Of a stretch of DNA of 64,000 nt, positions 26,779-35,290 are shown piece after piece; positions within the stretch are counted from its first letter, which is position 1; the number at the start of each line of letters is the position of its first letter. The position numbers were made by a program, and so were the translations under genes. Below the pieces are notes generated by a model. It worked only from the letters and a program-made list of their open reading frames with translations. It ran no database searches and was not told where the DNA came from. Source of the DNA: Acidobacteriota bacterium (GTDB lineage: Bacteria > Acidobacteriota > Blastocatellia > RBC074); contig JAFDVL010000033.1 in the NCBI GenBank assembly GCA_018268995.1, forward strand, positions 34,388 through 98,387. Direction: 5' to 3'.

Positions 26779-27231
26779 TTATCCGAACAATGGCAAACTT
26801 TTGGGAGTTAACGCATCTGCCAGGAGATGTGAGGCGTATCCAGGAACCATACCAAGGAGTACCCCAGCAGCAACCTTATGCCAGAACGCTTTTTGTCGCC
26901 ACATTGTTTTTTCTTGTTCACTGACTGCTTGTGCGGCTAGCGAGGTGTATTTATCTGCCAGCTTGAGATGTTCCTCTCTTTTTCCTCGCGTCCATTGCCA
27001 AGCGACTGGCAATGCCGTTGTTGAGAAAGTTACGCTATGAAACGTTGAGCGGTGATTTGGATGAACGGCGGGTTCAATCAAATCGGGGAGTTTGGCAGCT
27101 ACCAGCCCAGACAATGCTGCGCCAATGAATTCGGCAACAGAAAACTCACGTCCACTCAAATTGTAATCAATTAGGTATACGGCTGCCCCTGCGGCTGCCC
27201 CGTACAATAAATGTTCTTTGTGATTGGCCAT
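26779..27231 (-). CDS. YdjM/DUF457-like membrane-bound metal-dependent hydrolase
   Basis: 150 residues. The family pattern is visible: N-terminal MANHKEHLLYGAAAGAA with two His, LPDLIEP, then PNHRSTFHS and HLLADALTPKSLPLFG, giving the conserved His/Asp set of the YdjM (LexA-regulated inner-membrane hydrolase) group. Hydrophobic segments occur at about 8-22 and 36-48, and near the C-terminus. It is 20 bases downstream of the ImmA-UvrD gene, so it is probably the last gene of that operon. Its link to DNA-damage regulation in other bacteria fits that setting, but its substrate is not known. Confidence 0.7.
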   Translation of the reverse strand: MANHKEHLLYGAAAGAAVYLIDYNLSGREFSVAEFIGAALSGLVAAKLPDLIEPAVHPNHRSTFHSVTFSTTALPVAWQWTRGKREEHLKLADKYTSLAAQAVSEQEKTMWRQKAFWHKVAAGVLLGMVPGYASHLLADALTPKSLPLFG

Positions 27232-27251
27232 ATTTATTTACTTTCTACGAA

Positions 27252-30200
27252 TTAAAATCCGGTCTTAATCCAATGTGGGCAAGTTACTCTTTGGGTGCAT
27301 TTGTCGCAATTGTATTCTTCAATCTTTTGCTTGAACACGCCTCGGGAAAACGCATCCACCCTATCATTCAATGCCTGAACACCTTGATTGTAATAATTGG
27401 GTTTCGTCCATTGAAACTCGTGCAGTGTCCCGTCTTCGCCGGAAAAGACAAAGGCTCGTAAATCAGGGAACCGTTCCTTGAGCAGAACCAGTGAATTACG
27501 ATGCGCTTCAAACTTACCCCATAACAAACCCTTCTCGTTAATTTTGCCGTTAAGCGATTCAGGGCGAAAGGCAATGGCTATTACTTCACCGTTAGTAGTT
27601 CGATACAGCTTTACGAGTTCAAGCCGGAGCGGTAAGCCAGTTGTCTCGTCGCAAAATGTAATGTCCAAGTATTCATCAATCGTTGAGACCTCACCGTAAG
27701 CATTGGCAAAGCGATTGACATACCTGCGTCCAATCCTGCCAAAGAGCCGTTCGTGCATATGCCCCGCGACCGATTCGTGCTGAGACCATTTCTCAAAGAA
27801 TATGTTCTCAGCTTCCTGCTCTGAGAGGTAGGAGATCTGGCTATGCGCCAATTCAACTATCTGTTCGAGGGAGGCACGAACGAGTTGGAAAAATATTGGA
27901 TAAAGGGGTGAATGGCTTGATGGAAATTTGATTCTCGCAAAATCGTTTAGGTAAGTGCGGATTGTACAACTGTCTTTGCTTAACGTTCGGGAGGCTAATG
28001 GCTGAGACAGCGACCCGCCCCAAACAAGCTCAACTTCAGCATGAGTTTCTTGTGCTGTAGAAGGAGGAAATTCATCTTGAAAGACATTATGAGCCGTAAC
28101 CCATTGGCCTAATAAATCGGCAGTCTCGCGCGATTCTGAACGCGATGTGCCGCTGCGCGAACCTGCGTAAGTAACCAGCATTGCCCGTTTCGCTCTTGTT
28201 ATTCCCACAAAAAGCAGGGAGTCCGCTTGCCTGCGGTCGTTTTCCTTATCGGGTTGGAATTGCATCGGTAGCCAATCAAACGTTTTTTCCTTTTTCGAGA
28301 AGCGTATTGATGATGCTTGCCCGGCCACAATCACCAAAGGAAACTCTAAGCCTTTGGCGGCATGGCAAGTCATCACACGCACAGCGTCCACATTCTCCTT
28401 TGGGGGAAGCAGACTGGGCTGATTGGAAGATAGCGAATTTCGGAAATAGTCGGCGAAACCGCGCCGTGCCACGAGCGGTTTATCTTTCGGATGTGAAAAC
28501 CTATATGACGCCGCTCGAACAATCGAAGTCACAATCTCATCTATGGCTAACCCACGCGCTGCACTTTCAGGTTCGGCAAGAATTCGCCGTAAGTAATCAC
28601 TTCCCTCAAAGAGGAAGGCACAGATGCAATTGAAGGCGTCGCCCGAAAACTTTTCTTTCGCTAATACATCACCCGCTTGAGTCACTTCCGCTATCAACTC
28701 TCCCACTTCACCCTTGATAACAAGTGGAGAGGGTGACTCCTGCTCTAAATGATCCAAGAGTAAGTTAATGGCAAAATCAATTGTTTCCGGGGCAAATCTG
28801 TTTTTGCCAAGCGCATAAGCTAAGCGCGGAATGGAAGCCCTTGGGCGATCTGGGAAGGTAATAATTCCTGCCAAATCACCCGCCGCGCCTTCTGAAGTTG
28901 CCAACCCATTTGTTGTTGCTGGGATGCCATTTTCACCTAATGCAAGCACGATGTTTCGGACATCTACGTTTCGCCGCGCTAAAACTGCAATGTCGTTCAA
29001 TGACGCACCTTGCTCCAGCCATTTTCTCACCTGAGCCACGATGCCAAGTTGCTCCGCTTTGTCGGAGTTGCCAAAAGCGACAGACAGCGGCGTTTCTCCA
29101 AATGCGATGGGGTTGTCCTGATGGGGTCGCCACGCTTCAAAGTCGAGAGCGGCATCTTCATTGCTTTGCATCAATGCCGCCAGTTGATTGGCTCCTTCGA
29201 TAACTTCAGGGCAGGAACGATAGTTCGTGTTGAGGTTAAATCGTTCTACGTCGGGAAAATCCTGCTCGAAGCGAATGACATTTTCTGGAGCGGCTCCACG
29301 AAACCGAAAAATTGCCTGCCGCGGATCGCCAACTACCCACGGAGGATTGTCAGCCCCGCACAATAGCTTCAGCAGTTTCGCCACAGATCGGCAGACATCC
29401 TGATATTCGTCTACCAACACCCACTTGTATTGCTCGCGGTACAGGTGTCGGACTTCGTCTTGCTCTTGTAAGATTTTTATTGGCGCGGCAATGAGATCGG
29501 AGAAATCTACCAGCTTGCTCACTTGCCGAATTTCTTCATACTTCCGAAAGACATTCAAAAACTCCTGCGATTCTAAGTAGGCAATTTTCTCTTCCTCGAT
29601 AGGTTGCCAATTGCGTAAAGCTGCTTCCAAATCATCGGGCGTATGAAGCCGCTCTTTAAGGTAGTTAATATGCTTCACAATCCCTTCGATAGATTCATCA
29701 AGTCGGGAAAGACGAAGGATTCGGCGGCACTCCGTTTCGGCAAGAATGCGGCTGACAAATTCTTGTTGTCCTATTTCGTCAAGGATTCCGAAATTTGAGT
29801 CAAGGTTAACGAACTGTCCGTGATGAAACAGGATTTCCACCCCGAATCCGTGAAATGTACCGACTTTGATGCGTGAGGCAATATCATCTCCAAAGCGAGC
29901 GGCAATGCGTGATTGTAATTCTTCTGCCGCTTCATTGCTGAAGGTCAAAACAAGAATGTTTTCAGGCTGAGTTTTTATCTCATCAAGCAAATAGACAATT
30001 CTTCTGACCAGTGTCGCTGTCTTTCCCGTTCCTGGCCCGGCATTCACGAGTGCAGGCGCACCGACAAATTTTGCGGCAGCAAGTTGGCTTTTATCGCACT
30101 CGAATTTTTGCTTTTTCTTGGTTGATTGTTCGCCGTCACCCATTGCCAACAGGGCTAAAGCTTCCGCCAGTTGTGCGCGAACAAGATACTGCGGAAGATT

Positions 30201-30686
30201 CAGAGATTCCGCAATTATTCGAGAGTCGGGGCGATCCTCACTTTGCCAGCGTCTAAATACTTCATCGCCGGGACACAAAAACTCTCGCGCAAAAGCGTTT
30301 GCCTCAGCTTCTTCTTGCGCCCGTGGATTGTACCGGGCTAATGCCGCTGCCCCATCACTTGCATAGATTGCGCCAATAATGAGATTCGGAACTTCGTCAA
30401 CACTTTTCAGCCGATGGTGTAATTCAAGATGTCCCAACTCGTGAAGAATCACGAATAGCTTTTCAAATTCATCTTTTTCGAGAGCTTCATCATAGAAAAG
30501 AGCCGCATCATCTGCGCGAACTTCGGCTTTGCTTCCAAACAATGCAGCAGACGGCACGGCTTGAACTTCAATTTGATGGTGCTTCTCAATATACGAAATT
30601 ATTCGCTCATACAACTTGTCGTTGGCATAGCCGATTTGAGCACGAACTTGCCTTGCTACACTTCTGGCCCTGGTGAGAGAACGCAT
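27252..30686 (-). CDS. ImmA/IrrE peptidase - UvrD-type helicase - Cas4/AddB-like fusion
   Basis: 1144 residues with three regions. Residues 1-150 form an ImmA/IrrE zinc peptidase: HELGH at 82-86 plus EEAEANAFAREFL near 125-137 for the third ligand. Residues 200-900 form a superfamily 1A helicase: Walker A NAGPGTGKTATLV (K222), VLVDEYQDV, WVVGDPRQAIFRFRGA, LNTNYRS and VMTCHAAKGLEFPLVIVAG. The last 250 residues resemble the nuclease domain of AddB/Cas4 proteins and end with C-x2-C-x5-C (CDKCTQRVTC), the iron-sulfur staple pattern. The nuclease active site is not obvious. The start overlaps the previous stop (TAATG). Composition is AT-richer than the secretion genes. A defence or repair function is inferred. 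Confidence 0.8.
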   Translation of the reverse strand: MRSLTRARSVARQVRAQIGYANDKLYERIISYIEKHHQIEVQAVPSAALFGSKAEVRADDAALFYDEALEKDEFEKLFVILHELGHLELHHRLKSVDEVPNLIIGAIYASDGAAALARYNPRAQEEAEANAFAREFLCPGDEVFRRWQSEDRPDSRIIAESLNLPQYLVRAQLAEALALLAMGDGEQSTKKKQKFECDKSQLAAAKFVGAPALVNAGPGTGKTATLVRRIVYLLDEIKTQPENILVLTFSNEAAEELQSRIAARFGDDIASRIKVGTFHGFGVEILFHHGQFVNLDSNFGILDEIGQQEFVSRILAETECRRILRLSRLDESIEGIVKHINYLKERLHTPDDLEAALRNWQPIEEEKIAYLESQEFLNVFRKYEEIRQVSKLVDFSDLIAAPIKILQEQDEVRHLYREQYKWVLVDEYQDVCRSVAKLLKLLCGADNPPWVVGDPRQAIFRFRGAAPENVIRFEQDFPDVERFNLNTNYRSCPEVIEGANQLAALMQSNEDAALDFEAWRPHQDNPIAFGETPLSVAFGNSDKAEQLGIVAQVRKWLEQGASLNDIAVLARRNVDVRNIVLALGENGIPATTNGLATSEGAAGDLAGIITFPDRPRASIPRLAYALGKNRFAPETIDFAINLLLDHLEQESPSPLVIKGEVGELIAEVTQAGDVLAKEKFSGDAFNCICAFLFEGSDYLRRILAEPESAARGLAIDEIVTSIVRAASYRFSHPKDKPLVARRGFADYFRNSLSSNQPSLLPPKENVDAVRVMTCHAAKGLEFPLVIVAGQASSIRFSKKEKTFDWLPMQFQPDKENDRRQADSLLFVGITRAKRAMLVTYAGSRSGTSRSESRETADLLGQWVTAHNVFQDEFPPSTAQETHAEVELVWGGSLSQPLASRTLSKDSCTIRTYLNDFARIKFPSSHSPLYPIFFQLVRASLEQIVELAHSQISYLSEQEAENIFFEKWSQHESVAGHMHERLFGRIGRRYVNRFANAYGEVSTIDEYLDITFCDETTGLPLRLELVKLYRTTNGEVIAIAFRPESLNGKINEKGLLWGKFEAHRNSLVLLKERFPDLRAFVFSGEDGTLHEFQWTKPNYYNQGVQALNDRVDAFSRGVFKQKIEEYNCDKCTQRVTCPHWIKTGF

Positions 30687-31261
30687 TACTCAAATCCTTT
30701 CTTCGCCAAAGAAAGCCAGAAGCGTTTCGCTTCTTCGTTCATGCCAGAGCTATTGACGATTTCCTCATACGTTATTGCCTTTGACTCCTCATAGGACGTT
30801 TTGCGAAAGGCCGCCATTTTCTTTTGCCCCGCTTGCTCGAAGCGTTGCATTATTTGAGCGGCGGGAATCTGAAGTTTCTGCTCCACAACATTTGCTATTT
30901 CTTGCTTAGTACCAATGTCAATAACCTTTCCGTAGCGGGAAACGTTGGAAACAAAAATAGAATTTGCTCCTATTTCCTCCGCAATTTCTGAGGTTTTCTT
31001 ACCGGTGCTTTCGCGGAGAAACTCAAGAACAGTTTTAGGAACGAATTCTGATGATGCGCTTTTTTGGGCTCCTGCATCATCACCATTTTCTGAGTCAAGG
31101 AACGTCAAAATTCTACTTTCTACCTCACTAACAAGTTGATCTGGGTCTAAGCCTCTCTCACGAAGAGTTGACTCCAATTCTTCAACTGTCCAATCTGCTT
31201 CGGCGCTAAGGTCATTCAGTTCTTTGAGTAGTTGCAGGTCGTCCTTCTCCAATTTGTGCAT
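30686..31261 (-). CDS. HTH protein, probable ImmR-like partner of the ImmA fusion
   Basis: 191 residues from the ATG at 31261 (AAGGA upstream). The N-terminal 60 residues are acidic and helical; residues 75-140 look like a helix-turn-helix domain (VLEFLRESTGKKTSEIAEEI, then FVSNVSRYGK). In ICEBs1-type circuits a small HTH repressor (ImmR) is cleaved by the metallopeptidase ImmA. Here the HTH gene directly precedes a gene whose product carries an ImmA domain, with overlapping stop and start. I infer that it is the repressor or antitoxin that the peptidase domain senses or cuts. Confidence 0.65.
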   Translation of the reverse strand: MHKLEKDDLQLLKELNDLSAEADWTVEELESTLRERGLDPDQLVSEVESRILTFLDSENGDDAGAQKSASSEFVPKTVLEFLRESTGKKTSEIAEEIGANSIFVSNVSRYGKVIDIGTKQEIANVVEQKLQIPAAQIMQRFEQAGQKKMAAFRKTSYEESKAITYEEIVNSSGMNEEAKRFWLSLAKKGFE

Positions 31262-32000
31262 TTCGTTTCTGTATCCTTTCATTGCGGCCTTCTTTCTCTA
31301 AATTTGCCGGAGCTTCGGATGTCTTCGCTGCTTCAATCTCCTTCAATTTGCGGTCAACTTCAGCGACTTTACGGTCAAAACGTTTCGTGGCTTTGTAAAC
31401 TTCTTTCACCTCTACCTCGATGCGTTCTGCGATTTCGCTACTTTTCTCGTATCCCTCAAGTTTAGCAGCGATTACTTTGAGCAAAATAGGATCGTCCTTC
31501 GAGAGATTCAGCAAAATGCTCATCGCATGTTTGATCTGAGCCTGCCGTTCTTTCTCAAGAAGCAACTCTTCCGGCGTAGTCTGTTGGCGGGCAAGCCAGT
31601 CTGATTTGGGATCGCGTTTGTCAGAACCCGATTGCCAGCAAATGAATTCCCTATTGTATTGTTCATCTTCTGTCTCGGTGGGTTCGGGCTTGAGCAATTT
31701 ATTTTCTCTATTGATCGAAAGCTTCCTCAAGCAGTCGTCAATAAAATTCATCAAGTGGCGTTTTAGGTCTGGAACTTTATCTGGCTGCCACTGCCAGGTC
31801 TTTCCTCTCAGCACTGTCTCCAGGGCTAGACCGACGATAGAAGCAGGCGTATGTCCTTTTGGTAAGGCTTCTGGGTCCATTGTATACCAATAGTAAAAAC
31901 GCCTTTGATTGTCAGCATATCGCCCCAAGCTGAGAATCAATTTTTTTCGATCCTCATCAGACATCTTCTCAATTTCTTCTTTTGCGAAATTCTTTTCCAT
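31212..32000 (-). CDS. Sigma-70-like protein heading the ImmA-helicase operon
   Basis: 262 residues from the ATG at 32000, which follows GAGGT. The N-terminal half contains a helical block (HLMNFIDDCLRKLSINRENK) that may correspond to sigma region 2. Residues 160-230 (AMSILLNLSKDDPILLKVIA, EKSSEIAERIEVEVKEVYKA) fit a region 4 HTH. The tail is basic and Glu/Lys-rich. It overlaps the HTH gene by 50 bases in another frame. It could be an alternative sigma factor or a structural relative used as a DNA-binding adaptor. Confidence 0.6.
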   Translation of the reverse strand: MEKNFAKEEIEKMSDEDRKKLILSLGRYADNQRRFYYWYTMDPEALPKGHTPASIVGLALETVLRGKTWQWQPDKVPDLKRHLMNFIDDCLRKLSINRENKLLKPEPTETEDEQYNREFICWQSGSDKRDPKSDWLARQQTTPEELLLEKERQAQIKHAMSILLNLSKDDPILLKVIAAKLEGYEKSSEIAERIEVEVKEVYKATKRFDRKVAEVDRKLKEIEAAKTSEAPANLEKEGRNERIQKRNAQIGEGRPATTQRTE

Positions 32001-32210
32001 CAACACTACCTCACTGATATTTCAAACCATTACGGCGAATTCTCCTTTTCCTAATCTATTGGCAGTCAGACGTCATTTTTTGCCGTTCACCATGAAAAAT
32101 AATTTGTTACGAAAATTTTTCTTGCGGGCGGCGAAATGGCGATGCTCGCTGCCAATTGAAAGTGTCAGGCAATAGCTTGAAGAACCCTTGTAACTTTGGA
32201 GGTGAAATAT
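32001..32210. promoter_or_regulatory. Divergent intergenic region between the two candidate defence operons
   Basis: 210 AT-rich bases separate the sigma-like gene (minus) and the Ubl gene (plus), so both promoters must lie here. I could not assign boxes with confidence. GGAGG at about 32199 is the Ubl ribosome site, and GAGGT near 32010 serves the minus gene. Confidence 0.5.
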
Positions 32211-32561
32211 ATGTCTGAAATGACCGATTTGTCAGCAAATAAAATGGAATCAGAAGTCGAGTTATCTGAAACGGAAGAAATCATTGATCTCGAAGAGTAC
32301 GCCAAAGCCAATCGCCATCCGCCAAAAGCCAATCGCTATCGGATTCGGATTGACAAACAACAATACGTTGTCGAAGTGCCTTTCCTAACAGGTCGGCAGC
32401 TCTTGCAACTTGCGCAGAAAACGCCACCCGAACGCTACCGCATATATCAAAAGCTGAGTAGCGGGCATAAGGAGAACATCGGCTTGGATGAGAAAGCCGA
32501 TTTTACCCGACCCGGTGTGGAGCGGTTTATGACGTTACCGCTTGATCAAACGGAGGGCTAA
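32211..32561 (+). CDS. Bacterial ubiquitin-like protein (Multi_ubiq family)
   Basis: 116 residues. An acidic, disordered N-terminus of about 45 residues precedes one beta-grasp domain (YRIRIDKQQYVVEVPFLTG, LLQLAQKTPPERY, FMTLPLDQ) typical of Multi_ubiq. The protein ends in TEG, so a C-terminal Gly is exposed for E1 without prior processing. A GGAGG ribosome site precedes the ATG. It is the first gene of a four-gene operon with E2-like, JAB-E1 and DUF6527 genes. By the family (Iyer, Burroughs and Aravind's prokaryotic Ub-like systems) it would be conjugated to an unknown target. Confidence 0.8.
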   Translation: MSEMTDLSANKMESEVELSETEEIIDLEEYAKANRHPPKANRYRIRIDKQQYVVEVPFLTGRQLLQLAQKTPPERYRIYQKLSSGHKENIGLDEKADFTRPGVERFMTLPLDQTEG

Positions 32562-32565
32562 GAGA

Positions 32566-32961
32566 ATGCGACGACAGTTTTCTTTGCCCGAATCGGATGT
32601 GAAGTTTCTGGAACAATCGAATTGTCAATGGGAAGCCATTCGCGATTTGAATTGTTTATGGGTACTGATTCATGGCTTCGCTGTGCCTGCTGGTTATAAC
32701 TACCAGCAGGTTACAGTCGCTGTGATGATCCCGGACAGTTACCCTGACACTTCGCTTGATATGGTATATTTTTCGCCTGATCTCATTCGCCTTGATGGGC
32801 GCGCAATCAGGGCAATCCATCAACAAACAATTGACGGAAAATCATTTCAACGCTGGTCTCGACACTACACGGCTGAAAATCCGTGGCGACCGGGCGTTGA
32901 TGATCTTTCTTTTCATCTGACTCTGGTGAGTTACTGGCTCGAAAGAGAATTGGAGAAGTGA
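32566..32961 (+). CDS. E2-like protein (Prok-E2_E family)
   Basis: 131 residues, starting four bases after the Ubl stop. Strand and turn features of the UBC fold are visible (VAVMIPDSYPDTSLDMVYF), then QRWSRH and NPWRPGVDD, which I recognise as Prok-E2_E signatures. The only cysteines, C20 and C30, lie before the point where the catalytic Cys of a classical E2 should be; H100 in WSRH stands in the later region. So it may be a non-catalytic scaffold or use other chemistry. I recall that this family is atypical at the active site but cannot check it here. Confidence 0.75.
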   Translation: MRRQFSLPESDVKFLEQSNCQWEAIRDLNCLWVLIHGFAVPAGYNYQQVTVAVMIPDSYPDTSLDMVYFSPDLIRLDGRAIRAIHQQTIDGKSFQRWSRHYTAENPWRPGVDDLSFHLTLVSYWLERELEK

Positions 32962-32964
32962 CAA

Positions 32965-34377
32965 ATGAAAAAATATGGATTGCGACTCACGGGAGATCAG
33001 CATCGCCAAATCAGCGCGATGCTTTTTCCGGGTGATGAAAATGAAGCCGTCGTGTTCGCGTTATGTGGGACGCTCAGAACAGATAACCACCATATCCTGA
33101 CTGTCAGGGAAATCGTCTCCGTTCCTTCGGATTGTTATCTCGAACGAACGACTAATCGTGTTCGTTGGATGACAGAATTCCTGCCTGACTTGCTTGATAA
33201 AGCGATGCAGGAAAAACTCGCACTCCTAAAAATCCATAGCCATCCAGGGGGACTGAAGGATTTTTCCGGCTTTGATGATGAGACGGACATTGATCTCTTC
33301 CGGTCGGTGTATGGTTGGTTTGATGATGACATTATTCACGCCAGCGCAATTATGACACCAGATGGCGAGCTAATCGCGCGCGTAATCACCCCAACTGGAC
33401 AGTTCATTCCTGTTAGCAAAATTGCTGTGGCTGGCGATGATTTATATTTCTGGTTTTCAGGAGAAGAGCGCGAGACCTTACCGGCGTATACACAGCGTCA
33501 TGCACAAGCGTTTGGCGAGGGAACCGCGCAGACGCTCCGGCAATTATCAGTGGCAGTAGTTGGCTGCTCTGGCACAGGCAGCCCTGTCGTCGAACAGCTA
33601 AAGCGATTAGGTGTCGGGCGGCTGGTTCTCGTTGATCCTGATCGGGTCGAAGAGAAAAACCTGAATCGCATTCTCGGCGCTACGATGGAAGACGCGCAAC
33701 AAGGGCGATTCAAGGTTGATGTCCTTGCCGATGAAATCGCGCGAACGGGGCTTGGAACGGAAGTTTTACCACTGCCTAAAAACCTTCATTCCCCTGATGT
33801 CGTCAAAGCGGTTGCCGAATGTGACGTGATTTTCGGATGCGTAGACAGCGTTGATGGAAGGCATCTTCTCAATCGGCTGGCGGTTTATTACCTCAATCCG
33901 TTCTTTGACGTTGGCATACGATTGGATGCGGATGGGAATGGCAGCGTCAACCAGATTTGCGGCACTGTCCATTATTTACAAGCAGATCGTTCCAGTTTGC
34001 TCAGTCGCGGGGTTTATACATTGGAGCAATTGCGGGCTGCCGACCTCAAACGTACAAGTCCTGAAGCCTATCAAGAACAGCTTCAATCAAAATACATCAT
34101 CGGAGTGGCAGCAGATCGTCCGGCAGTCATAAGCATCAATATGCATTTCGCCAGCCTTGCGGTGAACGAATTCTTGTTGCGGTTACATCGTTGCCGCGAC
34201 GATAGTAACGCAGATTATGCCATCCACTGCTTAAGCCTGACTCAGGGTGCGATTTATAGCGATGTTGATAATGAACCCTGTTCAGTATTCTCGCGCCACG
34301 TTGGGCGAGGAGACGTCAACCCATTGCTTAATCTCCCTTCTTTGAGTGAAGAACTTTTGGGAGGGGGAACGCGATGA
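32965..34377 (+). CDS. JAB-E1 fusion (deubiquitinase plus ThiF-type activator)
   Basis: 470 residues. The N-terminal domain is a JAB/JAMM metalloprotease: E49, then HSHPGGLKDFSGFDD with H91, H93, S101 and D104. The C-terminal domain is an E1/ThiF adenylyltransferase: VAVVGCSGTGSPVVEQL (GxGxxG at 200-205), VLVDPD, NLNR and later CVDSVDGRHLLN. C332 (NQICGTV) is a candidate thiolester Cys. One chain would thus activate the Ubl and remove it. It starts 3 bases after the E2 stop and its own stop overlaps the next start (ATGA). Confidence 0.85.
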   Translation: MKKYGLRLTGDQHRQISAMLFPGDENEAVVFALCGTLRTDNHHILTVREIVSVPSDCYLERTTNRVRWMTEFLPDLLDKAMQEKLALLKIHSHPGGLKDFSGFDDETDIDLFRSVYGWFDDDIIHASAIMTPDGELIARVITPTGQFIPVSKIAVAGDDLYFWFSGEERETLPAYTQRHAQAFGEGTAQTLRQLSVAVVGCSGTGSPVVEQLKRLGVGRLVLVDPDRVEEKNLNRILGATMEDAQQGRFKVDVLADEIARTGLGTEVLPLPKNLHSPDVVKAVAECDVIFGCVDSVDGRHLLNRLAVYYLNPFFDVGIRLDADGNGSVNQICGTVHYLQADRSSLLSRGVYTLEQLRAADLKRTSPEAYQEQLQSKYIIGVAADRPAVISINMHFASLAVNEFLLRLHRCRDDSNADYAIHCLSLTQGAIYSDVDNEPCSVFSRHVGRGDVNPLLNLPSLSEELLGGGTR

Positions 34378-34712
34378 ATTGGCTGCGGAAATTATGGGAA
34401 GGATTACGACAGTGGTTTGGCGGGCAGCGGAAAAGCAAGGCTGCGAATGTTATCGAAATACCTGATGAATTAGAGCCAGCGGTAGTTTACTTGGTGGGAG
34501 AGAAGGAGCATCTATGGTTTGCTGTAATGCTTTGCCCGTGCGGATGTGGTGAGCATCTATACCTTAACCTTGATCCCTCTGAACGCCCTTGCTGGGAGTT
34601 TACCAAACATAAGTGGGGCGTCATCAGTTTGTACCCCTCTGTTCACCGTATGGTGGGGTGTCGTAGTCATTTTTGGCTACGGAGTGGTCAAGTTGTTTGG
34701 TGCCAAGATTGA
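34374..34712 (+). CDS. DUF6527 protein of the ubiquitin-like operon
   Basis: 112 residues, last gene of the operon. It has the family blocks MLCPCGCGEHLYLNL (three Cys), SLYPSVHRMVGC, RSHFWLR and VVWC. The Cys set suggests metal binding, and SH in RSHFW may be catalytic. I associate DUF6527 with the same operons in other bacteria (sometimes called Bub, from memory), where it is linked to processing the conjugate; this was not checked. The 3' end overlaps the convergent YkgJ-like gene by 89 bases. Confidence 0.75.
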   Translation: MNWLRKLWEGLRQWFGGQRKSKAANVIEIPDELEPAVVYLVGEKEHLWFAVMLCPCGCGEHLYLNLDPSERPCWEFTKHKWGVISLYPSVHRMVGCRSHFWLRSGQVVWCQD

Positions 34713-35211
34713 AAAGGGCTTTCTTGAGACGCGCCTTATTTTCCAGCGGTGAGGGGGCTTCTCGTTTCATAGCGTGCAAGATGGTCCAAAGTCGTGCGTA
34801 TAGCCCCCCGGCTTTCCACTCCCGCGCAATCGCAGCAAGTCCTGCCAGACTTCTCTCATCCGCTTCGGCATTGCTCTGATGCACATCAAAATGGCTGCAT
34901 CCGTAAGGCGAGACAGTGTGAATGGCGCAACGATTGTCCGCCATCAAGAATCTGCACGCGCCATCGGCTTGACGTTGCGGAACCAAGGTCGGAATTTGCA
35001 AAACTTCTCCTGCTGCCATCACGGTTGCACCAGGGCTGGCGAGCAGATTTTCGAGTGCGAAAGCCAGCACGTTTTCATAGCCACGCTCTGCGGCAATCGC
35101 GGCTAAATCCGACGGAATTAGATAGCCGGGAATAAAACGACAATTGAGCACGCATTCGTCGCAGGCACATTCGGTGTGGGGAAAGCCAAAGGTAGTTCTT
35201 GTGGCAGGCAT
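34624..35211 (-). CDS. YkgJ-like cysteine-cluster protein
   Basis: 195 residues. N-terminal Cys residues in TECACDECVLNC and later GACRFL...CAIHTVSPYGC match the cysteine-cluster proteins of the YkgJ/UPF0153 group, thought to bind a metal or iron-sulfur cluster. GAGGAA precedes the ATG. The last 30 codons overlap the DUF6527 gene on the other strand, so the tail may be a by-product of the junction. Upstream lies the dnaN gene, 79 bases away, in the same direction. Confidence 0.7.
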   Translation of the reverse strand: MPATRTTFGFPHTECACDECVLNCRFIPGYLIPSDLAAIAAERGYENVLAFALENLLASPGATVMAAGEVLQIPTLVPQRQADGACRFLMADNRCAIHTVSPYGCSHFDVHQSNAEADERSLAGLAAIAREWKAGGLYARLWTILHAMKREAPSPLENKARLKKALFNLGTKQLDHSVAKNDYDTPPYGEQRGTN

Positions 35212-35290
35212 GCGTTCCTCCGAGTTGGTTAGTGGTTGAGAAAGCAGGGCAGACGGCTAGCGCGACGGCAGCGTGTTCGTCAACAGGTCA

